A stretch of DNA of 64,000 nt from Sweltsa coloradensis (Eukaryota; Arthropoda; Insecta; Plecoptera; Chloroperlidae), in NCBI GenBank assembly GCA_024449915.1, contig JAMZAV010000051.1, positions 1,798,001-1,862,000 of the forward strand, written 5' to 3'. Under the pieces are notes generated by a model that ran no database searches, was not told the origin of the DNA, and saw nothing but the letters and a program-made list of their open reading frames with translations. The position numbers were made by a program, and so were the translations under genes. Shown piece after piece: positions 1-11,454 of this stretch (its first letter is position 1; each line of letters starts with the position of its first letter).

Positions 1-559
1 GATTATTATTCTTTGTCGACTACGAATCGTGTTCGTGTCAACACTTCCTCGCCGTAGTAGACTCTGGGTTCCTTCTGCTCGCTCTGCGGCAGGTCATCGA
101 AGATTACTGCATGTCGACTGATCCCCCTCCGCCTCACAGTAATTGTTCAGCTTCTTTGCCTCGTAAAGTGCTTTGATCCTGATCATTTCCTTCCTCATCT
201 CCATATCAGTTTTCTGCCGTTCTTCTGGTGTCTGAGGGTTCACCATCCGCTTAACCAACTTTGAGAAGACGGTTTCTGTGGCCCCCTGGCATAGTCTCTG
301 GCGACTTCGAACAGTGTTTGCTCGCAGTCCTGCGCCGGGCTAATCACTTCACAGAAGATGTTGCACTGATGAACGAGTTCCCTCGGTCCAGTTTCAGTGT
401 CCGGGACGGCTTGAATGATGATTCACCGTCCGTTTACAACAATGTTACAAATGATTTTGCAACATTGTTGTAAACGGACGGTGAATCATCATTCAATCCG
501 TCCTGGACATTCAATCTGGACCGAAGGAACTCGTTCATGAGTACAACATCTTCGTTGAA

Positions 560-868
560 GTGATTAGCCCGGCGCAGGACTGCGAGCAAACACTGTTCGA
601 AGTCGCCAGAGACTATGCCAGGGGGCCACAGAAACCGTCTTCTCGAAAGTTGGTTAAGCGGATGGTGAAACCTCCGACACCGGAAGAACGGCAGAAAACT
701 GACATGGAGATGAGGAAGGAAATGAACAGGTTCAAAGCACTTTACAAGGCAAAGAAGCTGAACAATTACTGTGAGGCGGAGGGGGATCAGTCGACATGCG
801 GTCATCTTCGCTGCCTGCCGCAGAGCAGCGCAGGAACCCCCGAGTCTACTACGGCGAGGAAGTGTTGA
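560..868 (+). pseudogene. Unrecognised repeat-encoded reading frame (middle copy)
   Basis: This is the plus-sense copy of the coding-like part of the foldback unit. It gives about 102 residues and is rich in charged residues, including the run PPTPEERQKTDMEMRKEMNR. A matching frame with a few substitutions lies on the minus strand at 1316-1570. The third copy at 1-440 keeps only pieces. The substitutions leave the frame mostly open, which hints that it was once translated. No family is recognised, there is no clear start context, and the end is frameshifted relative to the alternative downstream frame. It is best treated as a transposon-derived fragment. Confidence 0.35.
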
Positions 869-997
869 CACGAACACGATTCGTAGTCGACAAAACATAC
901 ACATCGAATGAATACGGTTGTGTTATGTAAGGAAGAAAAAATTAATAAAAAAAAGGAAGGATTGTTGACATCACCTCCGATTTAATACTTAAATCTC

Positions 998-1129
998 AAT
1001 TTTATGGCCAGGTTACAAATATTTGTAACCTGGCCATAAAATTTGGAGGTGATGAAAAAAATCCGATTTAATACTTGTATCTCAATTTTATGGCCAGTTT
1101 ACAAATATATGTAACCTGGCCATAAAATT
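998..1129. repeat. Tandem pair of short palindromes
   Basis: 998-1043 is a perfect palindrome with 23-bp arms built on TTATGGCCAGGTTACAAAT. 1084-1129 is a second, slightly mismatched palindrome of the same sequence. Both are followed by the word GGAGGTGATG. They form the turning point between the second and third foldback units. Confidence 0.8.
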
Positions 1130-1660
1130 CGGAGGTGATGAAAAAATTCGGAGGTGATGTCAACAATCCTTCCTTTTTTTTATTTATTCTTTCTTCCTTA
1201 CATAGCACAACCGTATTCATTCGATGTGTATGTTTTGTCGACTACGAATCGTGTTCGTGTCAACACTTCCTCGCCGTAGTAGACTCGGGGTTCCTGCTGC
1301 TCGCTCTGCGGCAGGTCATCGAAGATGACCGCATGTCGACTGATCCCCCTCCGCCTCACAGTAATTGTTCAGCTTCTTTGCTTCGTAAAGCGCTTTGAAC
1401 CTGCTCATTTCCTTCCTCATCTCCATGTCAGTTTTCTGCCGTTCTTTCGGTGTCGGAGGTTTCACTATCCGCTCAACCAACTTTCGAGAAGACGGTTTCT
1501 GTGGCCCCCTGGCATAGTCTCTGGCGACTTCCAACAGTGTTTGCTCGCAGTCCTGCGCCGGGCTAATCACTTCAACGAAGATGTTGCACTGATGAACGAG
1601 TTCCCTCGGTCCAGTTTCAGTGTCCGGGACGGCTTGAATGATGGCAGGCCAGTTTATTCC

Positions 1661-3561
1661 AGTCGATGGTGCTTAGTGAGACTAATGATGACCACCTCTT
1701 GTGTTTTGTTTATAATATTCAATATCAATTATGTTAAATAATACAAAAGAACTCATCTGTCAGGTCTCAGTGAGATTAAAAATACTTCTCTCTTATTTAT
1801 GTCATACATATTCAAGTACAAATCATTCTCCCATCTATATATAAATTTAGATTCTACCGTCTTGATATAAAAGTGAAAAAGAACCACCAAGACCACCACC
1901 AAGAGTACCAGATATAAATAACACAAGTACATCCTGCCAACATTGAAATATCTTGCTTGTAAGGTCAGCAGTCAGCTCTTGCATTTAATAAATAATATAT
2001 TTCAATAGACTAGGCCTACACTATGAAGTTGAAGCAATTATGCTTTTAAATTTTAATTCCATGCCTATTTTTTCAATATTTTTTTAATTTTAAAACATTC
2101 CATGTGCTAAAGAAACCTTGTCACATTAAATTGCCTTTGATTTTAAGGTCAGTACCGTAGGCATCTCCTGCTATCTGTGCAAAAGATTCCCCACATCCTA
2201 CATTTGTTGTTATCTATTATAGCGTATAGGTATGATATGTGGAATACAACAGGGCTCTGGCTTTTACTCCTTGGTACTTTGCTATGATAAAACTTGTGCA
2301 ATAGATAGTTGGTAAAGGTTCGCTTATCATACAATACAACCATCTGCAGTTATGCGGACATCATACTTTACTAGACATTTACTATACCAATAAGAAAGTT
2401 GTATCGTTTCATTTCATAGTCAAGGTAAGCTTTCCTCTAGTTTCTGTTCTGGAATCTCATATATCTACATATATTTTTCCTTTGGATCTATATTATTTTG
2501 TATTGTCCGTAGCTATAAGTTACATTTAAGTTGTGCACAAATGGTGACAACAGATTTGTGACTTGAAATGACGATCTTGTTATAATAATATGTATTGTGA
2601 TTTAGAAAATTCTACGATTTTGACGACAACCCAGCCCAACATTGTGCAACTATTGTAAGCCAATGTTTTTCTTTTTTTCAAATTGAAATATTAAAAACTT
2701 TTTTCGTTTCATTTTACACGTAACTTTATTTTTACCAATTTAGGCCTAATTTGTTAAAGATAGGCGTAGTATTCAAAATCTTCCGAGATGTTTTTCAAAA
2801 TCACTAACAATTACCAAAATGTAACAAAATCCACTACGAACACATGACCCGTCAGAACAATGAACTAGCCAAACCCATGCAATAAGAAAATGGGACAGCT
2901 GAACTCAAAGACTACCTACATTAAAATAAAAGTTTGCAATACTCTCCCAGCCGAAACACACCGACATCAACATATCAAAACACTTTTACAAATTGACTAA
3001 AATAATACCTATAATTAATAATTATATATCCTTTCTGTAGCATAAAAACAAAAAGGGCACAGATAACCTAAGTGTTATGTGCCCTTAAAGTTAAACCACA
3101 ATAACCAACTAATTATAGCAAAAGTAAATTCTTGGATAAATAAAAAACACCAGAAAACACAACTTCATTTAACCGTTATTGAAAGCATAAAACTTAAAAT
3201 ATATAGTTCTCAAATTGCTAAATTATTATAATTGTCGGCAAAAACTAATAATAGTTTTATCCTTATATTTATAACAATTTGACTTTGTGCTTGAATCATT
3301 ATCTTATTTTTATAGTTACTGGACCTTTTATATATTTTTTTAAAGGTATCTGATTATTATAAGTTGGCTTACAATAAGGCCAACACAGATCAATGTATTC
3401 CATGGACCATATTTGTCTTTGGGTCATGTGTTGTATTATACTGTAGAACAACCAAATAAACTAAACTGAACTAAATATGTGCAAACTAAATTAAGCTACG
3501 AGTTATCACAACTTTCTTTTTAAAAAGTTGTGAATTTTGCTCTAGTCATTAAGCTTTATAG
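1661..3561. other. AT-rich non-coding stretch
   Basis: No reading frame with coding character and no recognisable RNA gene was found. The ORFs here are short and lack family resemblance. Scattered AGGCCTA words occur. Confidence 0.5.
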
Positions 3562-4029
3562 TAGGGCTGGGTAAAGACATTGATATTTCGATACAATATC
3601 TATATGTGGAAATATTTTCATTGAAATAACCTTGACCCCACATTGAAAACAAGTTTGTTTCAAATTAGTTTTTAACGTGAATAGCTAAAACGGGGATATG
3701 AATTTTTGGCGAAAAGTGGATTTCTTTCTCCAAATTTTGTTTCTAAGTGCTGAATCATAGTGGAAGTGTTTTAGATGGTGGAGGTGCCGGGTAATTGGAC
3801 GCGAGTGAAAACCGTAACATTGTTAAGCATTTTTTTTACTTTTTAGTCTTGCATTATTAATACTAGTAGGCCCACTTTTATAAAATCATATAATATTTTA
3901 ATATTCAACATTTTTGTTTGAAAATTTATTAATTTACTTTGCACAAATAATAAAGTTTCAATATATCAATTGGGCTATCATTTTCAATAATCATATCGGC
4001 AATTGAATATGTCACAAAGCCCAACCCTA
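3562..4029. mobile_element. hAT-like non-autonomous element
   Basis: The element begins TAGGGCTGGG and ends with a near-complement, CCCAACCCTA. This is the short inverted terminus typical of many hAT MITEs. The flanks read CTTTATAG before and CTTTTTATAG after, compatible with an 8-bp target duplication that later gained two T residues. The interior is AT-rich with no coding frame. Confidence 0.6.
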
Positions 4030-5213
4030 CTTTTTATAGGCCTAAATGAGATTTTAAGCTTACCATTTAGCTTCCCTTATTCACTGCTATTTTAAAGATA
4101 TTTTTAGAACAAATGTTAAGTATAAACTTGATACACTATGATTGTTTTATGTAAAACATTTTCAATATGTCTGTAACTGTCTTGGTGCTGATCTGTCCTA
4201 ATCTCATTGGACCAAGAACAACTACTACTACTACAACAACTACTGTTCATATAAATATAAAATTTTTGTACAATTATCAGCTGCCTTGCTTTTGTTGTCA
4301 ATGCTGAAATGACCAGTATTCCATTAGGTTTAACTTATAATATGGTATGAGGTTGTCTCGCCATATGGTCTTTACGTTAACTGTACAAATTTATAACATT
4401 GCTGTTGTTTATTCGTTGCTGATACCCATGCTTATAAACTGTCAATAAATTTACGTGTGGGCTAAATGAGCTATTTTTGTTACCTGCCTAGTGAAAGCTA
4501 GTGCCGTAGTACACAGATTACATTGTTTCTTGGGTTAATTACTATAGGCCTATGTGTGTACTTCCAACCTGCTGATTTTGCTTTTCACACATTTCAGTGC
4601 ATCCTTCTCTACCCAAAATAAAAATTTGATAATTCTCCCCAAAAGGGGTACGTTTTCCAATTAAAGCAAATGCATGTTGTGCCATTATTTTAGGTTTTTA
4701 CGGTGTAACATTTTTGTTCAAAATGACTTACGTTAACGTACTAAACACACGTCCTGTCAAATAAATAATTTTCATACGGTGTAAGGCTTGATCACGTAGA
4801 TCCTTACGACTTACCAAAATATAAAACGGTTCATGAACTAAATGTAAAAAAAAAGCTAAAGCTAAAGCTAAATGTACCCACTTTATTTTTAACATTGTGC
4901 ATCTTTTTGTAAGTTATCTATGTTAACTAAGTAAGTAGTGGATACCTACTACTGTAGTTTAGTTGGTCAATGTAGTCTTTTTATCGATGTATTCTTTACT
5001 CACATTCTATTTTACTCTTTTATTTAGGCTACATCATCAGTCATCATCTGAAAGTATAGGACTAGCTGTGAAAAATCACTTCCCAAAAAATTAATAGGCT
5101 CATACGTTGCCCAACGACTCAACACCCTCATGTTGAATACTCTTACACTTTTTGCCAAGAACATCTCGTAGCAACTTCATAAGCTTTCAATTAAGTGTAA
5201 TCTTTGGGTTACG
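4030..5213. other. AT-rich non-coding stretch
   Basis: Nothing recognised except a short CTA/CAA trinucleotide-rich patch around 4208-4240 and a GCTAAA triplet repeat near 4851-4870. Confidence 0.45.
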
Positions 5214-5217
5214 TTAA

Positions 5218-6564
5218 AGGGACTATTACCCCCAAAAAAATATATTTTATAGGCCTACCACATAATCTATGGCATAATACTACACTAAAATGACCGTTTA
5301 AAAATTAATATCTTGTAACCGTGATTTTACAGATTTTTCAATTTTTTTAATCCAGAAGTTTTCTAAAATTGACGTTTTGGGAAATTTCTTAAATCGGCTT
5401 TAACAAGCATCTTTTTTGTTCCACATAGATACTAGAGCATCGTACCAATCTAAAATGGCCCTTTATAACATTGTGCCTTAAAACTGTGCACAAATATAGG
5501 TGAGAGTGGGGCACAGTGAGACCAAAAAATCATTTTGGCCTACCAAATTTGTATTTGAAAAGATAGAAAGTAATATAATGGCTCATTCTTGAGTTTGATC
5601 CTTCTTACTAAATATGCCACTTGGAAAACATACATTGAATTATTGTCTAGCATGAAAATGGAGAAATGAGATAAACATAACAAGGTAAAAGCTGCTTTAT
5701 AATTTTTATATAGATTTTATAAATTTTATCAACATTACCGTTACCGTATTGGCTATATTGTTGATGTTATTACTTTTTCAAACTTTGTTCGTATAAGCCT
5801 ACAAATAATAATACCTAGGCCTACGTCATTAGTTTTATTTAGTTCTCCTCCTTTGTAAATCAGTTCTGTAACTGAATAGGATAAGACGTTATATAAATAA
5901 AATAGTAGGCTTATGAAAAAAACAAAATATGTGAAAATGAGTTGGAATTTAGCGAACATCGTGGTTATTGAACATAACATTGAATCTAATTAAAGAACTT
6001 TGACGTTTGGTTTTCCCAGATGGCACTGCAGTTGGCAGTTTAAATGTAGGCTTAGATAGTCAATGAATAAATTCACTGTGCTATACTAAGTGTAGGCCTA
6101 TAGTCTGGTTAGGAAGCTGTCAAAACTACTGGTAGTGAAACATAACCTACAAATCTGAACATTGTTTTTGAACGCAAAAAAATACATTCCAAAATCCAAA
6201 ATCAAACCCCTTCTTGGTACCTAATCGGCTATTTTGACCGAACCACTTGCCCAAATTACAAAAAAAATATTTAGGATTTACAGAAAAGACTAGAGTAGCC
6301 CCTACGTCAATAACGGCCAATATTTTTTTAAATCAAAATCCTCTAAGGTTACGGGGCATGAAGATCGTCCCCATGTTATTTCTTATGGGAGATTTTTGCC
6401 GATGGGACCTAGCTCGAAAAATACCAAGTTTGACAATTTTTTTCGGGTCATGACCCACCATCATCCATCATCATCACCCAATATTTTTTCTCTTAATTTC
6501 TAAATTCATAGCTAGTCAGCCTGAATACAATATATTTTTTTTAGTTTAGCGGGTGAAAACCCCT
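5218..6564 (+). mobile_element. TTAA-flanked (piggyBac-like) MITE, copy 1, interrupted
   Basis: The flanks are TTAA at 5214-5217 and 6565-6568. The termini are inverted: AGGGACTATTACCCCC at the start and GGGTGAAAACCCCT at the end. The interior matches the copies at 14998-15546 and 35373-35997, including a block with a shared pseudo-frame (VPMLFLMGDFCRWDL). Relative to those copies, about 650 bp (roughly 5508-6165) is inserted. TTAA target duplication is characteristic of piggyBac-type transposition, but no transposase is present. Confidence 0.75.
5508..6165. mobile_element. Insertion nested in the TTAA element
   Basis: This segment is absent from the two sister copies. Its left edge begins AGGTGAGAGTGGGGCAC, reminiscent of the ends of several invertebrate DNA transposons. 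The right edge is less clear and no terminal inverted repeat could be confirmed by eye. The boundaries come from comparison with sister copies and are good to about 10 bp. Confidence 0.5.
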
Positions 6565-9500
6565 TTAAGTAGAAGAAGAATATCTGGACTGTAATGAATC
6601 AAGATAGCCTAAATGTGTGAAGTTATGAAACACGATTTGACCTTTACTGACCTCAATAAATTTTATTTTAAATTTATTTTTTTAAATAAAAACCTTGCCC
6701 ACACTTTTCCTATGCCATTTCATTTCTAGAGGCCATATATGATTTAGCTCCTAGTCTATTAGCGAGCAAATTCCCCTCTAGATTTCAAAGGTCCCGTACA
6801 AATTTCAGCACAATCGGAGTAGCCATTTGTCCAGTAGAGCGCGAACAAACAGAATAAAAGCACTTGCCTATTTTTCTCATGATAGCAAAATTGAAGTCTG
6901 CTACGCTCATCCAAAAACGTGCAATTTGATATTTTTTATGGCATCAATTTACAAAAGATAATATCGATCATCGTGTGCATCCCTTCAACAAACTTTTGTT
7001 GTTTTAGATTTCCGTCAAAGTCTGACACTACTAGAGTTTTACCTTACATTAGTGGAGGCAGCTGTGAGAAAAGTATAATGGTTAAATTTTTAAAACTTGG
7101 AACCCCTTTTCCTACTTAGGGTTGGGATCCTAGGTCACAGCCTTGGATTACCAGGTACATAAATCACCATTAATTTTGTATCATCCTCGAACATAATGCT
7201 ATGCTGTACTGAAACTGCACCCTTTATTGACTGAAGAAAACTTTCAGGTTTGCCTGTGATGGGTATCAAACCCAAGACCTAGTGCATCAGTTTCAAGTTT
7301 TGTATGACTGTTGGTAAAATAAGTGTAGGTATCTCATTGTTGTTAATATAGGGGCAACTTTCTGGTGCGTGAATGGAAATATGCTCTAATTTATTTAACT
7401 GGGCTCGAAAATGTATAAGAAGGTTTTAAATTAAAACATCTAGGCTATAATCCTGAAATAATTACAATAAGTCAAATATGGTCATACGATTGATCTCTCG
7501 ATGAACTCGGAATTTTTATTGAAGTTGGTAGATGAAAAACAATAGATTTAATAATGTAATGACTGGCTATAGGATTTATCTAAATATTTTTTATAAAGTT
7601 CTCTAAACCCATGCCCATGATCAATTCTTCATGAATTGTTTTATTGCAATCTCAAAGATTTATATTTTTATTAAATATTTTCACATTATTTTATATAATG
7701 TTAATAAATACTTATTTCTCTCATTCTTGTCATAAGCACAATTTTAAACAAAAAACAACTAGGCCTAGGTATTCTTTACTTTAATAAAATCAAGAACTGT
7801 AAATTTACTACCCAAACCATATTATAAATGTATTTTCTAGACATTCTAGAAAAGAAAAACATATGCCGATCACAAGTTTCGCAACACATAGCTACACAAA
7901 GCATATGAAATGTGCATTCTCAAAAAGTTACCTACACAACAGTTTCTAAATTTAACGTGACAAACAGACAATTACCATCCTTTCCACCGTTTCACCGTAG
8001 ATGAGTCAACGGTGCGAAAAAATTATCTGTCTAAAAATGTACAAAGAAACAATGTCTGTATCAAATTTGTATTAGTAATTATTTTGACCATTTTAAGCAA
8101 ATAATTATCCAAAACCTAGTAATTAGGCCCTACCAACTTAGCAATCACTTTTATAAAATCATGGCAACACTGTGAATTAAATATTTAATTGGTTATTTCT
8201 GAAATGTATGCTTGTACCCTAATATATATTATCATGAATCATATGTATCATATTGACATGTCCAAATCAAGTATTAATGGTTGTGTGTAAAATGCCAACA
8301 TTTGTGTACACGCTTTAACTTATTCTTGGCGAGTGCAAACTGAAATGGTCCCGCAAATAGTGTAGCTTTGGCCCAGATTCGTTCCACCGGTTCCCCATAC
8401 CAAGTACCGCCCATCCGCCCCATCCGCTCTTTATGAGAATGTAATGTAATATTATTGGTCTGTATTGGCGGACATGTGGACAAACCTCTATATGTACAAT
8501 AATGCGGAATGCCCCTTATATTTTTCCAACATCCCCTCGAAGGGACAATAATGTTAACATAGCGACCTTCGCGTCAAAATAATTTATGGTTAATGTTTTA
8601 GTTTATTTTGTTTCTGGGGAAAAGGGAAGCTTGCTAGGGCAATTCACAATTCAGATGAACTGTATAATAGGGAAAGTCTGTTGTGTAAGAGGACTCAATC
8701 TGAGCAGTCAGTTTGAACCTGTGAGCTCAACTGGCCACATCAAAAAGCTACGCAAACTTTCAAACTCGTCCCAATCTACCTATCCAAAACAACAGTCTCA
8801 GCACAACATTATTATTTTTATATAACTTATATTAATTATCCAAGTATGTCAATGTTACCCGTCTCCGTCTCTCTTCTGACAACACTGTATTTAAGTGTTC
8901 AAGTGCAAATTACCGTGCACATTTGATTCCGTTGAGTGTTGATTGAGGTATACGCTTTGATTGATCGGTTTGCTCTTCAAGAACCCATGAGAATAGACTA
9001 TTTTCTATTTAGCCCAGTGATTCTCAAACTTTATGCATCTTGGACACACTAAATGGAGGTCTAGTCCTGACCACTCATTGATAAAGACAGTCCCTCACCA
9101 ACAAATTTGAAGAACGTGAGGAGTTTTGAAATGAACACTGGCTTTTTATATACCTAGTATAGTATAGCGGTGTAATGTTAAATTTCCTAGTAGACCTATG
9201 CCCTACAGACAACGCTCGTGATTGGCAGCCATAGCACATGAACATGGGGGTCCCGCGGGGGCTTGCTCCCAGAAAATTTTTACTTGGTGGTCTTGATATG
9301 ATTATAGTTAGAGATTTTTTAAGTGAAATTAGGAGATTCCTGAAATATAAACAATTTTCCAAAATTTTCAGATTTATTTATTTTCCTGACTTTGCTAGAC
9401 TTGTAAATAACCTGTTTTGGGCCTACATGGCTAAGAATTATAGATGTAAAGAAAATTTGAATTATTTCATTTCATTATTAAATAAATTTCATTGTTTCAG

Positions 9501-10550
9501 TTAAGAACATACATTCTGGCAAATACACTTATTAATGGTTAGGCCTAAATGTTTAAGGTTTTCAAATTTTGGTTTGTGTGCATGTGTGTGTAACCGGCAA
9601 GGTCAAACCGCTGGTTGAGCTTGCGGGTTCAAACTTGGTATACTACGGGCTTTAGTGAACGGTGATTAAAGAAAACCCTGTAAAAATCTTTCAGTCAGGA
9701 TTACCTGTGGTGGTTGGTATTGAACCGATGACCACTCTCTTCAAGAGTCGTGCATATCTTTATGGTCCCATATTAATTAGGTAGCGTCCTTAGTCAAACA
9801 TTCTGCTGCCCCCATGCTCTTTATAAACAGCTAGGGGCTTGATAAAATAATATCCAGAACCTTACTTTCATTGTTCATAATAATATTATGGTCTTGCACT
9901 TTTGTTAGTCCTTGGCACATTCAAAGGTTTTGCACACACGTCTTGAATCGCGATATTTTACTCGTAACAGTAAGAAAATCAACAACTCTAAAAGTAGTTG
10001 AACGGTTGAACTAAAGTGTTCGTACATGTTTTTTGAATTTGAGCACCGAAACACTTCCTTTTGATTGGCCATTTTTTGCGATATTTTGTCCTTGTAAGGT
10101 TGGCTTTTGTTGCTGGCGGCTAAAGTTGCCTAGTGTATACTCATATCAAACATTTTGGAAATTTCTAGTTACAATTATTAAGACAATGTCCGGTAAACAA
10201 AAATTACTTGCAATTTAAAACAAATGTGTTGAACACTTGATTTGAGTTTAGCGTTCCTAAGTCACCGCCGTCTGGATGTATCTAATTTACATTTTACATT
10301 TAAATCTAGACGGCTGTGACTTTTGTACGAATTACGAATGTTCTGATTGGTTATTTCCATTTTATGTTTCCTACTACACCCACCAGTTGCGTGAGTCATG
10401 CAAGCTGTCACGCTCACGCATTCTGGTTCTGACGTTTGTCGATATCTTGACTTTATCAATAGAAATAACATATGGATAACACCTTGTGACTTACTTCGTA
10501 AACATACTTAACTAAAGAGATAGGCATAGACCTTATTCAAGGTTATATGT
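6565..10550. other. Intergenic region with scattered repeat fragments
   Basis: No gene recognised. 6720-6915 carries a repeat that recurs in the opposite orientation near 40036-40230 (shared core around GATGAGCG and GAAGTC). 7235-7300 and 9690-9750 each hold a reversed box-B-like sequence (GGTTTGATACC and GGTTCAATACC on the minus strand), suggesting old tRNA-derived SINE pieces. 9012-9060 resembles the end of a hAT element (CAGTGATTCTCAAACTTT). Confidence 0.4.
9560..9790 (-). repeat. Possible tRNA-derived SINE remnant
   Basis: The minus strand near 9720-9745 contains GGTTCAATACC, close to the RNA polymerase III box-B consensus. A similar arrangement with the same flanking words (CTTTCAG, GATTACCTGT) is seen near 7240-7300. 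No complete tRNA fold is visible. Confidence 0.25.
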
Positions 10551-10559
10551 TATCGACTA

Positions 10560-10960
10560 AACTGTTTTTACTTAGCCTAGGCCTAGGCCTACCGCAAATG
10601 TATTATTTTCAAGACATCGCCCTACTTAGTAGGCATAACCTAGGCCTAGGCTTATGAGTCTGAAAACTCGGCAGCGAGGACAATAACCCTAGGTCTAGCC
10701 TAGCCTAGCCTAGGCATAGGCCATACAATAAGTATTATAGCCTAGGCTCTAGGACTAGGCCTAGCCCTACACTGGCCTAGCCTAGACCTATCTACATAAA
10801 CAAGGTAAGGCCCTAGCTTAGTTGACTGTAGGCCCTAGGGCCTAGCTCCTGTATCTAGGCCTAGCCCCTACCCTTCTCTAGGTAGGCCCCTAGGTGGTTT
10901 GTTATCCTTCAGGCTTAAGCTTATTATCTTATCCTAGGCCTAGACGCTACGCCTACGTCA
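10560..10960. repeat. CCTAGGCCTAG low-complexity cluster upstream of SLC12A8
   Basis: Dense, irregular runs of TAGGCCTA, CCTAGGC and CTAGCC make up much of this 400-bp block. They begin with three overlapping units near 10576-10592. It ends about 290 bp before the SLC12A8 start codon. Similar words cluster at 58890-59045 beside the first exon of ABHD3. Confidence 0.75.
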
Positions 10961-11080
10961 CGTAAAGCAATTCTGTTATCACGATTTTATTTCTCCACCC
11001 ACTCAGAAAACCTTATCCTGATAGCCTAGCTGGTATGACAATGAGCAACAATAATGAGTAGTTTCCCTTTTCTTCTAGGG

Positions 11081-11106
11081 CCAATGTGTTGCATCGGTAT
11101 AAAAGG
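11081..11106 (+). promoter_or_regulatory. Candidate CCAAT and TATA boxes for SLC12A8
   Basis: CCAAT lies at 11081-11085 and TATAAAAGG at 11098-11106, about 136 bp upstream of the start codon at 11242. The TATA match is strong, but the two boxes are unusually close together. Promoter function is inferred from position only. Confidence 0.45.
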
Positions 11107-11241
11107 AATCATGTGGCTTGACATTTTGTAGCCCTGGTCCAAAATAGTTTACCATCTGTGAATTGTTGTGCAGCTTACCTTGACTTATTGGGTAGGTAGA
11201 GGAGAGGCCTACACCTAGGGTGCCCTGGTTGTGAATTCAGT

Positions 11242-11454
11242 ATGGAATCGCCTGAAGAATATTCTATCCGCAATGGTGCACGTAACTCGAATGTAGATTG
11301 GGCAAGATTTGGTCTAGGAAAACAAGATGAAATACATAATCCACGATTTGGTGCTGGAAACAGTAGGAGACGTGCATCCGGAGATTTTGGCAGTGAATTT
11401 GGCTACGGAGGACATCAGCCATCGGGAGCAAATGAAATATTTGCAGAAGAACAG
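11242..11454 (+). CDS. SLC12A8: SLC12A8 coding exon 1
   Basis: It encodes 71 residues starting MESPEEY and ending NEIFAEEQ, followed by a GT donor (CAG|GTGTGA). The segment is hydrophilic with Gly/Arg/Ser-rich runs, as expected for the cytosolic N-terminus. The first in-frame ATG of the open stretch is used. The end aligns in character with the region just before PWWK in the mammalian protein. A further 5' non-coding exon cannot be excluded. Confidence 0.75.

Larger units (their letters stand above)
1..1660. repeat. Compound foldback repeat: three inverted/direct copies of one unit
   Basis: A unit of about 450 bp occurs three times: 1-440 (minus sense), 477-905 (plus sense) and 1190-1655 (minus sense). 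The first two are mirror images about a short loop near 457. The second and third are mirror images about an array of small palindromes near 1020-1130. In the sense direction the unit reads as a peptide starting ISPAQDCEQTL and continuing through a basic, Lys/Arg/Glu-rich stretch. Past about residue 85 the reading frame shifts, and the other frame continues with VYYGEEVLTRTRF before a stop. All three copies share this pattern, so the unit looks like a decayed coding fragment carried in a repeat. I do not recognise the protein. The first copy runs off the window edge, so the true outer end is unknown. Confidence 0.75.

Noticed and set aside
434..904. 156-residue minus-strand frame
   Set aside because: It is the antisense of the repeat unit whose other strand has the better conserved frame across copies.
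1..1660. Regular repeats that might be a CRISPR array
   Set aside because: Units are about 450 bp and alternate in orientation; there are no short, evenly spaced repeats with unique spacers.
9590..9640. tRNA gene
   Set aside because: A box-B-like word is present but no cloverleaf can be drawn.
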